A DNA stretch of 64,000 bases from Hetaerina americana (Eukaryota > Arthropoda > Insecta > Odonata > Calopterygidae): contig JAKTNV010000004.1 of NCBI GenBank assembly GCA_022747635.1, forward strand, positions 91,021,552-91,085,551, in the 5' to 3' direction. The position numbers and the translations under genes are program-made. Position 1 is the stretch's first letter. The number at the start of each line of letters is the position of its first letter. The notes beneath the pieces are model-generated. The model made no database searches. It was given only the letters and a program-made list of their open reading frames with translations, and had not been told where the DNA came from. This document shows positions 12,353 to 26,235 of this stretch, piece after piece.

Positions 12353-13685
12353 TTGACAGCAGGTGACGAAGCTAGCGTTTCGGAGCTTCTAAAATCCATT
12401 GTACAGGGGAAAGAAAGATTACTTACCGTGAAAAGTCAGTTCGATAAATCTTTCTAGTCGCTGCCAATGAGAATAATTTCAGTTTTGAAATGATTCCTGA
12501 CACTACCAGGCTTCTGGTTTTTTCCGCCCTGAAAAATTTGGACCCAATAGTAAATATGGTTAGTAACCCCTTTTAACACCTGCTTCCATTCTTTTGATTC
12601 TTTCTCCTGTCCCTCCAGATGCGCAGTCCCATGCCACAAACTTTTGTGACAACTACAAGATACTACATTGCATTTTATGTCCCAAGTTATACATGAATGG
12701 ATCCACCCAGCCTTTTTGCAGCCTCAACGTAACTATTAATCTCTCTTAAATACACCTCCTTAATTAATGCACGCATTGCTGGAAGACTGTATGAAAGTAT
12801 GATTTTAAGTTGCGTATTTTGGCGTTGATTGAATCATTTGATCATTTAATATCTAAGGATCAGCTATCTTTTACTATCGGACACCTTCGGTTTGATTCCA
12901 TTTACGTGAAGAAGACTCACTGCTGAATAATGGGTGGCAGATATATAGAGCGTTATCGCAAGCATCAATGGTGGATACAAGAATGTCTGTTTAAGAGTTG
13001 AGAGTATACCTAATTATAATCCAAATTTTTATAATTATTTTAGGTATAGTTATAGTTTATAATTTAGATAATTCATAAGGAAAACCGAATCCACCGTATG
13101 ATACTATGTCTGAGATTTCCTTTCGGGGAAGATATTCAGTAAGGGTCCTTGATCAAGTATTATTTGAGCATGAACCCTGGTGATATTCTACAATTGCTGT
13201 TTGTAATCTAATGAAGATTAGAATTTCTGTGACTAACCGCGTCTTCTTCACTTGGCATAAGAAGTCATCTATAAGAATAATTCTAAAAATTTACTAAAAA
13301 AACTGAAGATAGATTGTTGAGGGGCTTGGTAACAACTTTACTCTTTTTATTTTCTTTATTTACCAAGTTTAAAGAAGTCTTAGCCGCAGCCGCTGTGGAG
13401 AAAGCATCTCAACTGCCATAAATTAGGCTTCTTTTACCGGAAATAAGCTTCTGTGTAATAGTTGGCCGTTTATTTCTGTATTAACCAAATAATAAGACGC
13501 TTACCCGATGAATTAACGTAATTAATGGACATTGAGTCACTTAAATTAATAACGCATTATTAATTTCTCAAGTCATCGAGCCATTCAATCACCTCATTTT
13601 GCTTGAAGGTCTCAGTTTTTAGTATCGTAGGTACCTACTTGAATGCCTTGTGTCAAAGAATCATAGTGGAACAAAAGGAGAGGTG
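12353..13685. other. AT-rich stretch, nothing recognised
   Basis: No repeat family or coding frame visible. Alternating AT patches near 13015-13075. Confidence 0.55.
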
Positions 13686-13689
13686 ATCA

Positions 13690-14150
13690 TTAAGAAACCC
13701 ACTTCCTTCCCTCGCATTCCACTCGCCGTTCTCACTTCAGCCTCGGCTCAATGCGCAGCAACCCCTTCGCCCTTGCTTTCGCCCTTTTTATGGCTCAGCC
13801 AACCGCTACGGGCCTGAGTTCTTGACGTCTGGTGGATGTTATGGAAACTCCTTTAGTTTTACGCCTTTGCCCCATCGGAGCAAGGCAGATTAACCCCTGC
13901 CGGCGGATGCCCTCTCCGGCCGGCTATGACACGATGGGCCGAGCAACCGGAGCACTGGGGGGTGACGGAGCGGGAGGTCGCGATTCTGGGGGTGAAGGGG
14001 GTATCTGTGGCCAAAGGATTGTTCTCTCCACCCTTGCTTACTTGCTTCCTCCCCCTCGCTCCACCACGTCACGCCTACCGCACCTCACCAAACCATCAAC
14101 TCCCGCTCGGGAGCTTGGAGATGTTTCCAGGAAGGGATATTTCCCCTTGA
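13690..14150. other. GC-rich island
   Basis: Pyrimidine-rich at both ends with a G-rich centre (13930-14005). The 110-codon frame 13832-14164 overlaps frames on both strands and lacks any domain. Confidence 0.5.
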
Positions 14151-14159
14151 GGTTCAGAT

Positions 14160-16620
14160 ATTAATCATTTGAAGTTTACATAACAACAAATAATTTGGAA
14201 TATGCTTTTATTTGCAGATAAATTTGAATTACTGATTGGTTTTTGCTAACAATTAGGCAATAATTATAAATGAAGGAAACAAGTTGAATGCCGCCGGTCA
14301 GATTTCAGTGAATCGAATCAAATAACCAAACCAAAAGTATTCAAGCATAGATTATTATTAAAATTAATGATGTGTAGAGGCTCTTCTGCTAGCCAAAATA
14401 TTTTTATATTTGTCGGCGTAGGTTGCATGTTCCAAAAATGTACTCACCTAAATTCCTTATCGAGGAGTAAAGCTTTGGAATGAGTACATTCTTAATCTAA
14501 CGCAACCAAGGTTGCCTTCTGTGAATTCCCAAGGCAGCGATAACATTGGATAGCATTTAATAATTTATTACATTCGCGATCGCATTATATGAAAATGATA
14601 TTTTCCTAAAGATGCATTGTTGCCTATAGTGGATGAATTCCTGGAGATTTACCCCCTGACAACTCCATTTTCTGATGAAATAAATTACAGACTTGAAGAG
14701 ATTCTGGTGCATTCTAACAGCGCGGTAGTGTTATAAAATTTTCCTGTCGTAGGCTTCACTCTCGGTTAATGTTCCATCTATATTATCAATTTTTAGAAAA
14801 ATCTTCATAAACAGGACTGAAAATGTAGTTGACATGCCAACAAACTCTTTCACAGGTAAATTTATGAGGTGAAAAATATCGCAGTTAAGTTTTCATCTGA
14901 ATATAATAACACATTGCAAATATGTGTGGTAAAAAGTTACAGATAGAAAATATTTAATTTGTTAATAGTAATGATTATAAGCTAGCACCAGGTAAACATT
15001 TTAAGCATCCCGAATTCAAGCAACATACATTTCCACCGCGAGAAAATAGTAAATTTGCACAAGGGGATAAAAATATAAGAGAGCGAGAAGGAGATGATTT
15101 ATTTTATGGGGTCATTCATTCACTAAAATTTACTATCTTAACCACAAATAAATTGAGCTTTTACAAAGAAAAACAAGAAATGATTTAGTAGTTACGAGAA
15201 TCAAAGGGAAATATATTTGCATAAAATTTATTGAGTAATCGTGGGCAGATATTGATTCCATGTTAGATGAATCGCTGAAGAAATTCTGATTTGTATATCT
15301 CCAACAATTTATAATATCAGAAAAAAGACTAAATCACATGTGAAATATTTTTTCGGATGGTTTTTAACTAATTTCATATTTTTTTTCGAATGAGTTATTC
15401 CATCTTGTAAGCCCATGTAACATTATTTTCTCAGGAAAGAAGTTTCAGTTAGGCTTTTTCCTAAAAGGAACATGAAAAACCAGAGTGTGTCGGCTCATAG
15501 GGATTAATGTTTCCGCCTCCCTCATTTGGTTAATATCATCTCGGGTTGAGAAATACCCAAAGATAATACAGAGATCTACGTGAGATCAACATGGGGATCT
15601 ACATAGGATCAATATGGGAAGGTAGTTTGCACAAGAAGCCCGAACAAATATCAGGAAAGCTGAAGAATATTTTCCGCGAGATCTCTTTTCTGCATTTGGA
15701 AATTTTCGAATTCAAAAAGTTGTTTGTGATGGAATATCTCATTCCATTGATATTCTCGAGCACACAACTGAGAACCTTTGCGTGAGAATACATTTTCATT
15801 CAAACATGCCTACTTCAAGCAAATATTCCAGACGGCTCTTCAGTTTGAATAGCGTCTCATCGCATGAGTGCTCCTCATAACCGATGGTCGCCTTTGAATT
15901 AGCTCTCTCACAATGTAGTTACCTCTCGGGAAAATCAGGAGGCGGATAATATTAAATCTTTTACTAATTTCGTCACAAAAGTCGACAGTTTTATTTCGTG
16001 AAGGAACCTATTTCTGGAAATAAACTTTCAATTCAAAATGAATGTTGAAAATGATGTATTTTATATCAGAGTAGCTAAAGGAAACCAAGGGAAATAATTT
16101 CCAGGCGTGTGATGACGAGGACAGCAGGTACTTCTAGTTTTTAAGATTTCAAAAAATCTCCTGTCCTACTCGAATGATATTGGAGACATTGGAATACCTC
16201 CAAAGCCTAATATGCTTCAATGCCTTACTGCGCGGTACTTGACGAAATTGCAAGAAATTTTATATGACATGATTTTATTCAAATTTCAGAGAGTCCTCAA
16301 TTTCATTTCATAAACGTTATTATGCTTTCCACTGCAAAAATTGTTTTGTATCTTTCCAAGAATAATGAATATCGCTCCACTAAAACTGCAAAAAACTGAA
16401 GGGCAGGATTTGTTTAGAAACTATTCATTAAAACGTTGGGAGTAGTTACCTATAAAATAGGAAGTTATGCAAAAACGAGGTACTTCGTGGAAATATAGTC
16501 GGCTCTCGTTAGATTATCGAACATAATTCACCGCAAGGAAATCGCTTTACAAATTTGCAGCAGAGCATCCACTTTTCCTCAAGCCAAAAGACTCGAGTTA
16601 TCTTGGTGGAAACCTCGAGC
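14160..16620. other. AT-rich stretch with one small tandem duplication
   Basis: A 23-bp unit at 15573-15595 is repeated imperfectly at 15596-15618 (about four differences). Otherwise I see no feature. Confidence 0.55.
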
Positions 16621-16624
16621 GTAA

Positions 16625-17340
16625 ACAGACGCTCACCCACACAATCCCTTGAAAGTTGAAAGGGTGTCGGTATTCTCAGCGGGCCCTGACACGTTGCCCC
16701 CGCCCTCAGAGCAACCTCCCCCGACTCCCGCGCACCACGCGTTCGCTCATCCTCTCCTCCCGGTGCCGTCTCGCGACGCATCCCGGCTAGAGTGTCTCAC
16801 CTTCAAAGGCTTCTGCTCAGCCATCGCCAAAACAACCACCCGCAAGCCAATTCCCTCCCCCTCCCCAACCCCCCTTCCGCCCTCAAGTCCTGTTCAGTCC
16901 CTTTTTACCTCCACCGCCCCCTCCCCTCACCGTGCCCCTCCGCGTATCACCGCCCCCCCAGGAACCTAACCCCCTTCCCGCTGCCAAACTTCTCTGTTTG
17001 TATGTTCAAGGCCCATTAGACTTCACCGCCACTGTTCGTGCTCCATTTTACCACCAACCTGGCATGGCGGCTGAGGCAGCGGTGAAACAGTTGATAGAGA
17101 GAGGGCGTGTGGGTGGGTGGGATAGACGGAGGGATGGGTGAAGAGAAAGGGAGTGACTACTCTTTAGGGCGTCTCCTCCTGCGATACTCTGAGATGCCTT
17201 TATTCAAATTGCGTCCCCTTCTCCGGCACACGCGCGTAGCCAAACATTCCCACATCACTCACTCCGTTTATCATGCCTGCCTACGCTACAGCCGCCTTGC
17301 TCCCACCAACCACACTGCTGCATGGAAGAGACGAAAACAA
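16625..17340. other. C-rich then mixed GC island
   Basis: The plus strand is very C-rich at 16680-16985, then mixed. Several overlapping frames of 69-106 codons give low-complexity Pro/Ser-rich products with no domain. Confidence 0.5.
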
Positions 17341-17344
17341 CTAG

Positions 17345-17735
17345 GTTCAGAGGTCGACTGTGAAGGAGAGCAAGTGAGATTAACGTTAACACTTGAAGAA
17401 ATTTAGAAGGCCCCCGCGTTTACTTTTGGCCCAGGAGAGACAATTATTATGGGCCCACAATATCTACGGGTAGATTGTGGACTTACCCAGGTGATCAAGG
17501 GAATTATTGTCAGCATGGATGGGTTTAGATACCCTATTTTCCTCGTTCAACTCTTTAACATATCCAATAAAACCCAAAAATGTGATAAAAAGTTGTCTTT
17601 CCTGCCATTTTTATTAAAATAACATCAAAATTATCTGCAATCAAGTAATGAAGAATGATTACCCAACCGTTCCTGCCAAAAACCCATTCATATGATAGGC
17701 AGAGTATGCCGCGGTTGTCTACAGTTAAGCTTCTA
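17345..17735. other. Non-coding; small imperfect hairpin
   Basis: CCACAA (17455-17460) and TTGTGG (17475-17480), with TCTAC-like inner arms, can form a stem of about 10 bp with a 2-nt bulge. Nothing else recognised. Confidence 0.4.
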
Positions 17736-17739
17736 TTAT

Positions 17740-18260
17740 GATAACTGCTTATTCCCCGCAATATCTTCCGTTTGCTCGATCGCCCCACGTGACTTTGCCG
17801 CTCCGGACCTTGCAGTGCCACTCGCAGGTCGAATAATCGTCCCGGACAAAGTTTCGGGTGAGAATTTGGGATTGAGTTGCGGCGGCGGAGGGGTGATGCA
17901 AAACAGGCAGGCATTGTCGGGTGGAGGCGGGGGCGAAGGGCCCGGGGGTGGGCGGGAGGTGTGAGGTATTTTTGAGTGGGCGAGAGGTTTGAAGAGAGTA
18001 GGTTGTGGTCGTTCCGGGTGGAGGCAGGGGGCAGGGGAAGGCAGTGCTCGGGAGGCGGCCAGCACGGAGATTTCGACGAAGGAGGGAGCTCAGAGAGAAT
18101 GAGGGGAGGAATATTTATGAGAGAGGGGCACGAGAGAAAGGAGGGGGAGGAGGAAGGGAGGACGAGGGGAGTGGAGTGGGAAAAGAGAGGAAAGGGAATA
18201 TGGAGAGGAGAGTGTGACGTCGTCCTACAACCATCGCGAAATGACGGAGGGAGACGAAAG
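17740..18260. other. Strongly G/A-rich island with G4 motif
   Basis: The plus strand is almost all purine at 17935-18220. A G4-type run cluster lies at 17919-17956 (six G runs of three or more). The 246-codon minus frame (17555-18295) is the longest open frame in the left half, but its product is low-complexity Pro/Ser-rich where it crosses the purine tract. It has no domain and is probably a composition artefact. Confidence 0.55.
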
Positions 18261-18264
18261 TCTC

Positions 18265-21200
18265 GCAAAATGAAATTTACTTCGTAGCAATTCAATAAGT
18301 TTGTAATAAAATTACCCAGGGGTAAAAATACAATGTATTTTTGGTTGATTTTTATTTATTACTTCCTGTTGTTGACTGAACACATTTCTGAGGCTGACGG
18401 AAGAAGGAGAAGAGAAAGCTAGCCAGTATATTGACTGACATACAACTTCTTAACTTCCTCCTTCATATTCATGTTAGATCTGTTGGTTTTCACTTCGTTT
18501 ACACTTCCCAGTTCACACTTAGTGAAAAAATCGGTGTGTTATTGAGGCAGGAAGGCATTCCTCCAAATGGGGCCTCCGGTATCCTCTCTCTCTCTGCCTC
18601 ACACTCAACCGCGCTTCTGCACGGCCATTTCTTCTTTCCTATCCTGGCTGCCTTCCCCCCTCCACTTTTTATTCATTCCCTCCCCTCTTCCGATGATCAC
18701 ACGTGAATATTTTCACAGCTATTCCTTGATGTTTGCTTATATTATAAAGACGAGACTCATCGGACGGCTACTAAACGTTGAAAATGAGGTGGAAATTGAA
18801 CAAACGCCAGCATTTCAAAATTGTCGAAGGGTAGCTAGCGAGTAACATATAATCATTAAGAGCTTAAATAAAAAATTCACAAAGTGACGAATACCATTAT
18901 CAATAATACTTCTTCATAGGCTGACAACATACAAGAGTTTTGCAAGACTATGGAGCGCTAATGGAGTTGAATAAGTCAATTTGATTCTAAAAGGAAAACG
19001 CTTTTCTGAAGATACGCTATTGTCCTAGAAATATGAATTCGAAACAAAAATAAATCGGCTCCTACATCAATCACTTAATTGGAATTGAGCGTGGTGATAT
19101 TTTTTCCTTTCCCATTCCACACGCGAGAGAAATAAAGTTAAACGATAAAGCGCAGCACAAGAAGTCGAAGGAAGGAGGTTTCCTCGTGATCAGGCGGGTT
19201 GAGGACACGTAGCGAGATTATGTGCACGGAGAGGCGGGTTTCGTGGGCTTCAAGAGGGTGAGAAGGGGGTCTCGGACGAGAGGATGGGCCCTCGGGTTCT
19301 TCGCGACGGGAAGGAGTACCTCCGCACACCTCAGAGCAGGGTAGATGTCTTTAATTGCCACCGGCATGGCCTTTTCTCACACATATGATCCCATTTCAAT
19401 TCTCCCTTTCATCGGCTCCCTTCCCCTGCATCCATTAAGCTCCGGTGCTTAACTACTAGGACGTCGTTTTACTATCTCTTTCCCTTGCCTCATCAGCGGC
19501 AGCCTGGAAGGGAGGAGACCTCTTTCAAACTCGCAAAACGTGATGGGTGGAGACGATCATAACATTATGCGTTATGATAACCACCTCTACGGGATTACTT
19601 TCCTGCACTTCTGGTGTGGCTAACTAAAACCAGTAAAAATGGAAGAGAACCCTTTTTCATCCGCATTCTAATCTCTAGCAAAACGTTTTCTTAGGGGATA
19701 CAAACTATAAATCTAGGGAAAAAATAATAAAGGGGCAAGTTAAAAACCTAAAATTAAAGCAAGAGAAATCTAAAATTCGAGTTTATGATGGCATTTTACA
19801 ATTTCGGGATTATAAGCGTTCATTTTGCTCCAGTGTGATGTAACCATGAGGTTTGCGAGGAGCTCTTATTGACATTGGGACGCAGGGTAGCAGACGGGAA
19901 GTGAATAATCAGCCTCAAGAGTACCGAGCTTACAGAGGAAGGAAATTTACATCGAGGGTCTGAAGAGACAAAATTTGCGTTGCCCAAACAACGTTTGGTA
20001 CTGACGTGAACATTTCTGCAGCTAAGCAAATAATAAGAAGGGTGGACGAATGTGGCCGGTGAGGCAAGAGTTGGCAGGTGGGCACAATGACATTTTTAAG
20101 TTTAAGAGTCGGCGAAGAGGGAGAGAGGGGGGGATAAAAGGCGGGATGTGAGATACTGTCCCCTAAGAGATACTCCGCGAGAGCTGACAAGTTAAGCGTG
20201 GGGAGGGAGATTACTGAAGGTAAGGTGGAAACGGTAGGAAAGATGAGATTGTGGCAACATAAAATTGATACCCTTGGAACAGAAATAATTCAAATGAAAG
20301 AGACAATGGAGCGAGGATTCATGCTAATAGATATTTGCAGCGCCAGGCAGTAAATGACCTAGAATGCCTAACTAAGTCGTAATGAAATAAATTTATGACC
20401 ATTATGCATCTTCAATAGACTTAAAAGAACTAATTATATAAAATATTTTAACTAATTGTGGAATCTTATGAGCTTTGATTGACATTCTTTCCGAAGATAA
20501 ACATCTACACTATGACCCGATTGCAATTTTTAAAAACTATGTGGCAAATTTTTCCGATTTTAGGCGTCACAGTTCCCGTAATGAGCGTCTTGCTTTCCCT
20601 TCTACATTAACAACAACAAATACATATATTCTTAGGCACCCACATGATTGGTTGATGGGCTGACTATTGTGACTCAATATATAACGAGCTAAATTTTCAA
20701 ATAGGGATTATCCTAGCAATGTGTAGTAGCAACCTAATAATTGCAAAGCTAAAATAAAATTAAATGGACAATGAGCAAAGCCAGAGAGGTGTATTATAGG
20801 AAGTGCTCTGATTCAAAATTATCTTATTTTGGACAAAGCAATCTTGAAACTCTAGCACTGAGATTTTTAGCAGCAATGTCTACTTGAACACGTCAATGTT
20901 TCAATTCCTACAGCTCACCATATCAAGGTAGTAAAAGTGAAATATTTAGTCTGCATAAATAGTTTTTATAAAAAAGAGTAAATTTTACCTCACATTGTTG
21001 AACTTTGACTTTATTTGAAAAGTGTTGACGCGCTGCACTCCCTCTGAGACTATCCAGTGCAGTTACATAGATTTATGGTCGTGCAAACTATATTCCACTG
21101 AATAGTATTGCGGCACCTACATAACGCTGCTTATTCAAGAGCCGTGAAATCATTTGGATACATTTTTCATTTCATTACCTTTCGAGTAAGTATTAAAGAA

Positions 21201-21715
21201 GGGAACAACAGAGTTAGCTCTTGTAAACCTTTTTGTTAATGAGAGAAAGAGTAATTTCATGATGAGGGACAAGGTAATTGAAATGGTATTGGAGAGGAAA
21301 CCAAAAGGCGAGTGGTGAGAGGGAATGAATGAAATTGATGCAGGGAGGCGAAAACCGCCAGTGAACTTAGAGTTTGATTAGCAATTTGAATCATGGAAGG
21401 AATAAAAATTCTAATAGAAGAAACTTCGAGAAAATAAAGGAACGTGAGTGAAAGGGAAAACACCCTTGAGCTGCGGAGAGGAGAGAGTGAGCGAGAGATG
21501 GAGAAGGGATAATATAAAGCGTCTAAAATGTGAGGAAAAGAAAGACCGATTGATTGGATATGGGATTTAACATCACTTTACGGGAGAGCTTGAATGTCTC
21601 CGATTATTTTTTAGCAACTTTGTCGCTGGCATATTTTTGCGTTGCATTTCGTCAAGTTTAGATAAGCATAAGCAATGGAAGCGCGGAGAAAAATGAAATA
21701 AAGACGAAGGGAAGA
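18265..21715. other. Mostly AT-rich; modest GC at 19080-19560 and 20040-20210
   Basis: No repeat, RNA gene or domain-bearing frame recognised. The moderate-GC stretches lack the strong strand asymmetry of the islands. Confidence 0.5.
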
Positions 21716-21719
21716 GGGA

Positions 21720-22480
21720 GAGGTGTATATGTGTGTGTGAGAGAGAGGGGGCGGTAGACAAGGGTTGGAAGGGGCCGTCGCAATTGAGGCCTCCTGGACC
21801 CCGCTCCCATTTTATTTCCACCCGCTCACTACACAACCACGCCTCTCTCCAACCTGCCATCCGCCAAGGATTCTCTTACTTACTGGTGGCAACTGTGGGC
21901 TTCCATCTCATCCAGCAAAACCCCACCTCTACCCCCGTTACAACCCCTTTGGCACCCCACCCTCGCCGGGGGTCTCCAAATCCTCCGCCTCGGCTCGCCA
22001 CCCCACCGAAGGCCCCCGTGGCCCACTGGTCCACCCACGGGCGGCCCTCGCACACTCGGCTGAGTCGTTCACCGCAGATGGCGCGCCATTTAACGGATGC
22101 AGGAGGCGGCAGAGGGACAGGGGGGAGGGCGGGGGAAGTGATAGGGACCTGTATGCTTTGGAGGGTTGGGGAGAAAGGGGGTGAAAGGGGATGTAAGGGA
22201 GGGGAGAGAGAGCGGGCGGCAGTGTTCAGGTTTCGGAGATGTATCCGAGAGGATGGAGTGTTTTTGGGGCGACGGAAGGAGAGGCATAATGGGGAAAAAT
22301 AAAGGGGTTAGTCGGTGAACTCTGAGGTCTTTGGGAAGTGAGATGGGTGGGTTAAATATGGCATGGGCTGACGGGGAAGGGACTGGCTGTGCCGCAGAGT
22401 GTGGAGAGGGAGTGTTGGGGAGTGCACTCAGAGTGCAGTGAAAGGAAAGGCGTCATCAGCCATACGGTGGGCTAACGGCT
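21720..22480. other. GC-rich island, C-rich then G-rich
   Basis: Opens with a short GT/GA repeat (21726-21750), is C-rich at 21790-22060, and G-rich at 22090-22440. The asymmetry switches sign at about 22080. The 189-codon plus frame (21733-22302) spans both halves without any recognisable domain. Confidence 0.5.
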
Positions 22481-22879
22481 CTGTTAGTGCACACAAGAAA
22501 CGACCTAGTTTTTGATTTTTCAGACAAATTTTGCAATTTCATTCTGGTAATTGCCAGTGGCAAAAATAGTGATTCAAATGAAAAATGTTTCTAAGGCACG
22601 AAGCCAAGAAATGAATGAGAAAACATCGTAATAATCATAATGGAGTATTGTCTCAAAATCAACGTATTATTTACGACATGTTGACTATACACGAGAAAAA
22701 ATATAAAATTAATATAAAAACATTTACTATTGAATCATAAATGAATCAAGATGTATATATCGGTGAAGAGTAATAAGCCTATCCGATGTCTTCTTACGAA
22801 TTGAAACTATTTTAAGCGTATTCCCATCTCAGAATGTGGAAGCTCATAGCTGTTAAAAAGGGTGACGAGGACTACGTTC

Positions 22880-23115
22880 CTTTTCACTGGTGGATTATTA
22901 TTATTACTTATTATTATTGGTAATCTACCAATTTAGGTAGGTTTTGGATGAACACAAGCTACTGACGGCACAACGACCATTCCCTTGTCTCTCTTAAGAA
23001 AACTCAACCAGACATCCAGCATTATAACAAGCCTCTCTTCTATTCCGAATAATTCCTTTCTCCCTTCATTCCATCCAACATGCCTATCCTATTCCTGTGT
23101 ATGAATGGCTGATAA
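22880..23115 (-). mobile_element. LINE 3'-terminal fragment (endonuclease/RT LINE family A)
   Basis: On the minus strand this matches the last part of the LINE copies at 39540 and 45320. Shared words include the CATCCAACAT-type string, CCTATCCTATTCCT (plus strand) and the terminal CCAAAACCTACCTAAA motif (minus strand). It ends in a (TAA)n-like run at 22893-22918, which on the minus strand is the 3' tail. Only about 200 bp survive, so no domain remains. Confidence 0.65.
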
Positions 23116-23395
23116 TATCGATATAACTATAAGTTTATTAACAAATATCTAGAAAATGAAAGAGACCGTAATTATTTATTTTGGAATATTTAAAGTGGAC
23201 CCCCAGACGTCGATATTTTCTCATCAGTCCGTATCGAATTAGAACGCCTGATTGGAGGTTCAGTTATTTTTTCGAACGAAATATATTTGGGATGAAATAT
23301 TTTATTGAAGGAATGTGGAGATACTAGAATAGAACGTACGATAGAGATAACTGATGGAAGGTCAGTTTGCAGGGGGAAGTTTATATTATAGGCGA
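23116..23395. other. AT-rich, nothing recognised
   Basis: No supportable feature. Confidence 0.5.
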
Positions 23396-24160
23396 GGGTG
23401 GGAAACGAGGCGAGGATTGTTCCCGCGGAAGAAATAGGTTTGGGGCGTTGCAGTATGGCGAGGGCAGGGAGTAGCTGTGGGAGGCCTTGAGATCTCATAG
23501 TGAATAGGGCAAGGAAAGGCGCGGGTGAGGGGGTTGGAAGGGAGGCGGGCGAAGGACAGGCGTCTGTGACAGGTGGGTCTGGTCTGCGGTCGCGATATGA
23601 TGAGAAAAGGGAAGTGGACGGGTCCAGGCGTCCAGATAAGGTGGCTGAGGAATAGAAGGAAGATCGATGGGCGATAAGGAGGAAAGGGAGGGAGAAAGCC
23701 TCTTGGTCCCGACTATTGAATTAATTTGTAGAAAATTTCTTCTTCGGGAAATGGTGTGCAGGCCTCTTATCCCCAGTTGGCTCACCATACACCCTTCCTT
23801 CTTGGCTTCTCATCTCGCCCCTCCAAGCCTCCTTATTACATCCAACCCCTTTTATTTTTTCTGCAGCCATGGCCCCCGACACCGATTTTCCACTCCTGTT
23901 ATGAATCGATTCCATCGCCCTCCACTTCCCACCTCTCTTTCCTAATCCGACCTCTCATACATTTATTCCGTCTCCCCCTTTCCTTTCTCTTTTCAAAGAA
24001 TACAGCGTCTCTCTATTCTTTAATATCCTACTGGCATGGCACCATTAACGGCCGCATTCTCCGTCAAACCTCAGATGGAGAGCAACTATACGCGACTTCT
24101 AGGGCCACCACATTTCTTGTCTTTCCTTGGGGACCCTCGGGAAAATATATGTAGTTATCC
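23396..24160. other. G-rich then pyrimidine-rich stretch
   Basis: Purine-rich plus strand to about 23700, then C/T-rich to about 24010. Overlapping frames of 92-132 codons are low-complexity and show no domain. Confidence 0.5.
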
Positions 24161-25755
24161 TCCTTATGTTACACATATCCCACGAGGTCACACAATTTAG
24201 CGCCAACATCCAACGTGCGGTGCCCAGTACTTGACGAAGTTAGGTACACTGACGCTTTGATTTAAGAGCCCACCGCTGCCGGCATCATTATCGCCTCCTC
24301 AACCACTGAATTAACCATAAAAACAATAGTTCAGCATGTATGTAGTTAATTTAGTCCGCAAGAAGAGGGTTAAGAAAAACCCGTTCACTCGTAGAAAAAA
24401 AAATCTCATTCTATAGAAGAATGAACCAGGGTTTTCCTCAAGCAAGATCCTAACAACATGGTTTTTGAGGAAGACAACATTCCCCCTATTACACTATGCT
24501 TGCTCGTTATACGAAATAAAGTCTCATTATCTTCTCTCGCTGTTAGATTTATGGGACATAAGGCCAGAAAATTGTAGCCGTTCTCAGCAGCCATTAGGGA
24601 CGCTTAATGTCCAGTAATATTATATGTTTTGAGCCGCACCGTCTGCTTTGTAGCAGAATTTTTAAGAACGTCAGCATATAATCTAAATTGAATGTATTAC
24701 GATGAAAACGATCGTATGTTCTACCCTGAGAACCAAAAAATATTGCCGTACATCATTCATAGTTTTCAGGAGCGGTAAAAATTCGATCGCTAACGTTCCA
24801 AATCTTTTCAAAAATACACCGAAGGATAATTCAGGTGTATAAGAACACTCCCATCGTTTCCGAAAATACATCATAAGTTGAATAATGCCGTTAGTTTTAT
24901 GGCTACATCCATTAAGTTTATTTGCAAGCTTTTGGAGAAAAATATGATACGACGTGTTTTAGGAATGAAATTTATCATGTAAGGATAATTTATCTTATGA
25001 CGATTCTAAAACCATATTTTTTGACAAAAATAATAAATAATTATTACGATCAAAGTAATTTTAAAATAAATGAAATTTTGAAACTGTACCTTGACATTTT
25101 TTACCTCTGTAAGTGTTGACACTTGAAATTGCGCATGGGTGGTAAAATTTTAAATGCGTATATATATAGAAACATTTTGGAGGAAATTTTTAGTTGCCAA
25201 AATAATTACTCTGTGATTGTTATAGCTAGGAAGAAACTTCTAAGCAGAGTACACTAATCTATACAAAGATAACATTTTTGATACTTGGATAAAACTAAAA
25301 AAACTGGATTATGTGGTCAATCAGATGAATTTTTACCTCTCTCTGCAATATTTTATTAGCCATAGAACGGACTCTTAATTTAGGGTAGAAAAAACTCAAC
25401 AATTACCTCATCCAACTTCAAATATGCTTTTATGCGATGTACAAAATGAAATTCAAATTAATTTTCAACTATAAATTTCATATCGTATTGATAAAAGGAT
25501 ATTTTTCACCGCGGTCTACAACCTTTGTGAGGTTGGTAGGCTTGTTGTTGGCAGGAGAAATAACTAAATGAAAACTAAAGCCTGGTTTCAATATCACAGT
25601 AGACGCATGTACACATGTAAAACAATAGCATCTAGGGATGTATCGGCTAAATTTTATTATAAAATATATTAGGCTAAGACCTAAATGACAAGCTCCACTC
25701 CCATAGTTATCGGGGAATATGTAGATTAAAAATCAATGAGTGCTTATAAAGTGCT
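24161..25755. other. AT-rich stretch, nothing recognised
   Basis: No repeat or gene signature visible. Confidence 0.55.
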
Positions 25756-25759
25756 TTAT

Positions 25760-26235
25760 TAAATTTAAGAGAATGAGAAAGGGGAAGAGTTTAAGAAAAT
25801 ACAATGAAATAAGCCTTGAGAGGAAATTATGAAGTACCAGGATGCAGCTGCTATAAATGGAGTTATAAGAAAGGTTAATGAAATGAGTATAGCGGGAGAA
25901 AAATGGAAATATATCAAACAAGAAATATAGGAAGCAGCAAAGAAATTGATGACGTTAAAGAGAAAGAGGGATAGGAAGCAATGGGTTGCAGAAGATACGT
26001 TTAAGAAGATAGATAACATTCAGAAATTAAAGAAGGTGATCAAAGACTTAAGAAGAATAAAGTGCAAAGATTTAAACAATAAACTGAGTTAAGAAACAAA
26101 TAAAACAAAGGATCGCTGTTGGAAAGAAAACTGCAATAACGTGGAGAGTTAAGAGAGGCAGGATGAAAAGGACGCGCTACACAGAAAGGTGAAGGAACTG
26201 TCAAGGTGTAAGAAAAGTATTACGTTTACCCTATT
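25760..26235 (+). mobile_element. LINE family A remnant: linker between endonuclease and RT
   Basis: One plus-strand frame reads a Lys/Arg-rich protein with the order typical of the segment between the APE endonuclease and the RT in this LINE type. It has a WKYIKQEI helix, then KQWVAEDTFKKID, then LNNKL, ETNKTKDRCWKE and HRKVKEL. The frame is broken by in-frame stops at 25928-25930, 26090-26092 and 26150-26152. No RT motifs follow, so this is an isolated decayed internal fragment. Assignment is by remembered family pattern, not by search. Confidence 0.65.

Noticed and set aside
17555..18295. 246-codon minus-strand open frame
   Set aside because: It crosses a near-pure purine tract, the product is Pro/Ser-rich without any domain, and other frames are equally open there.
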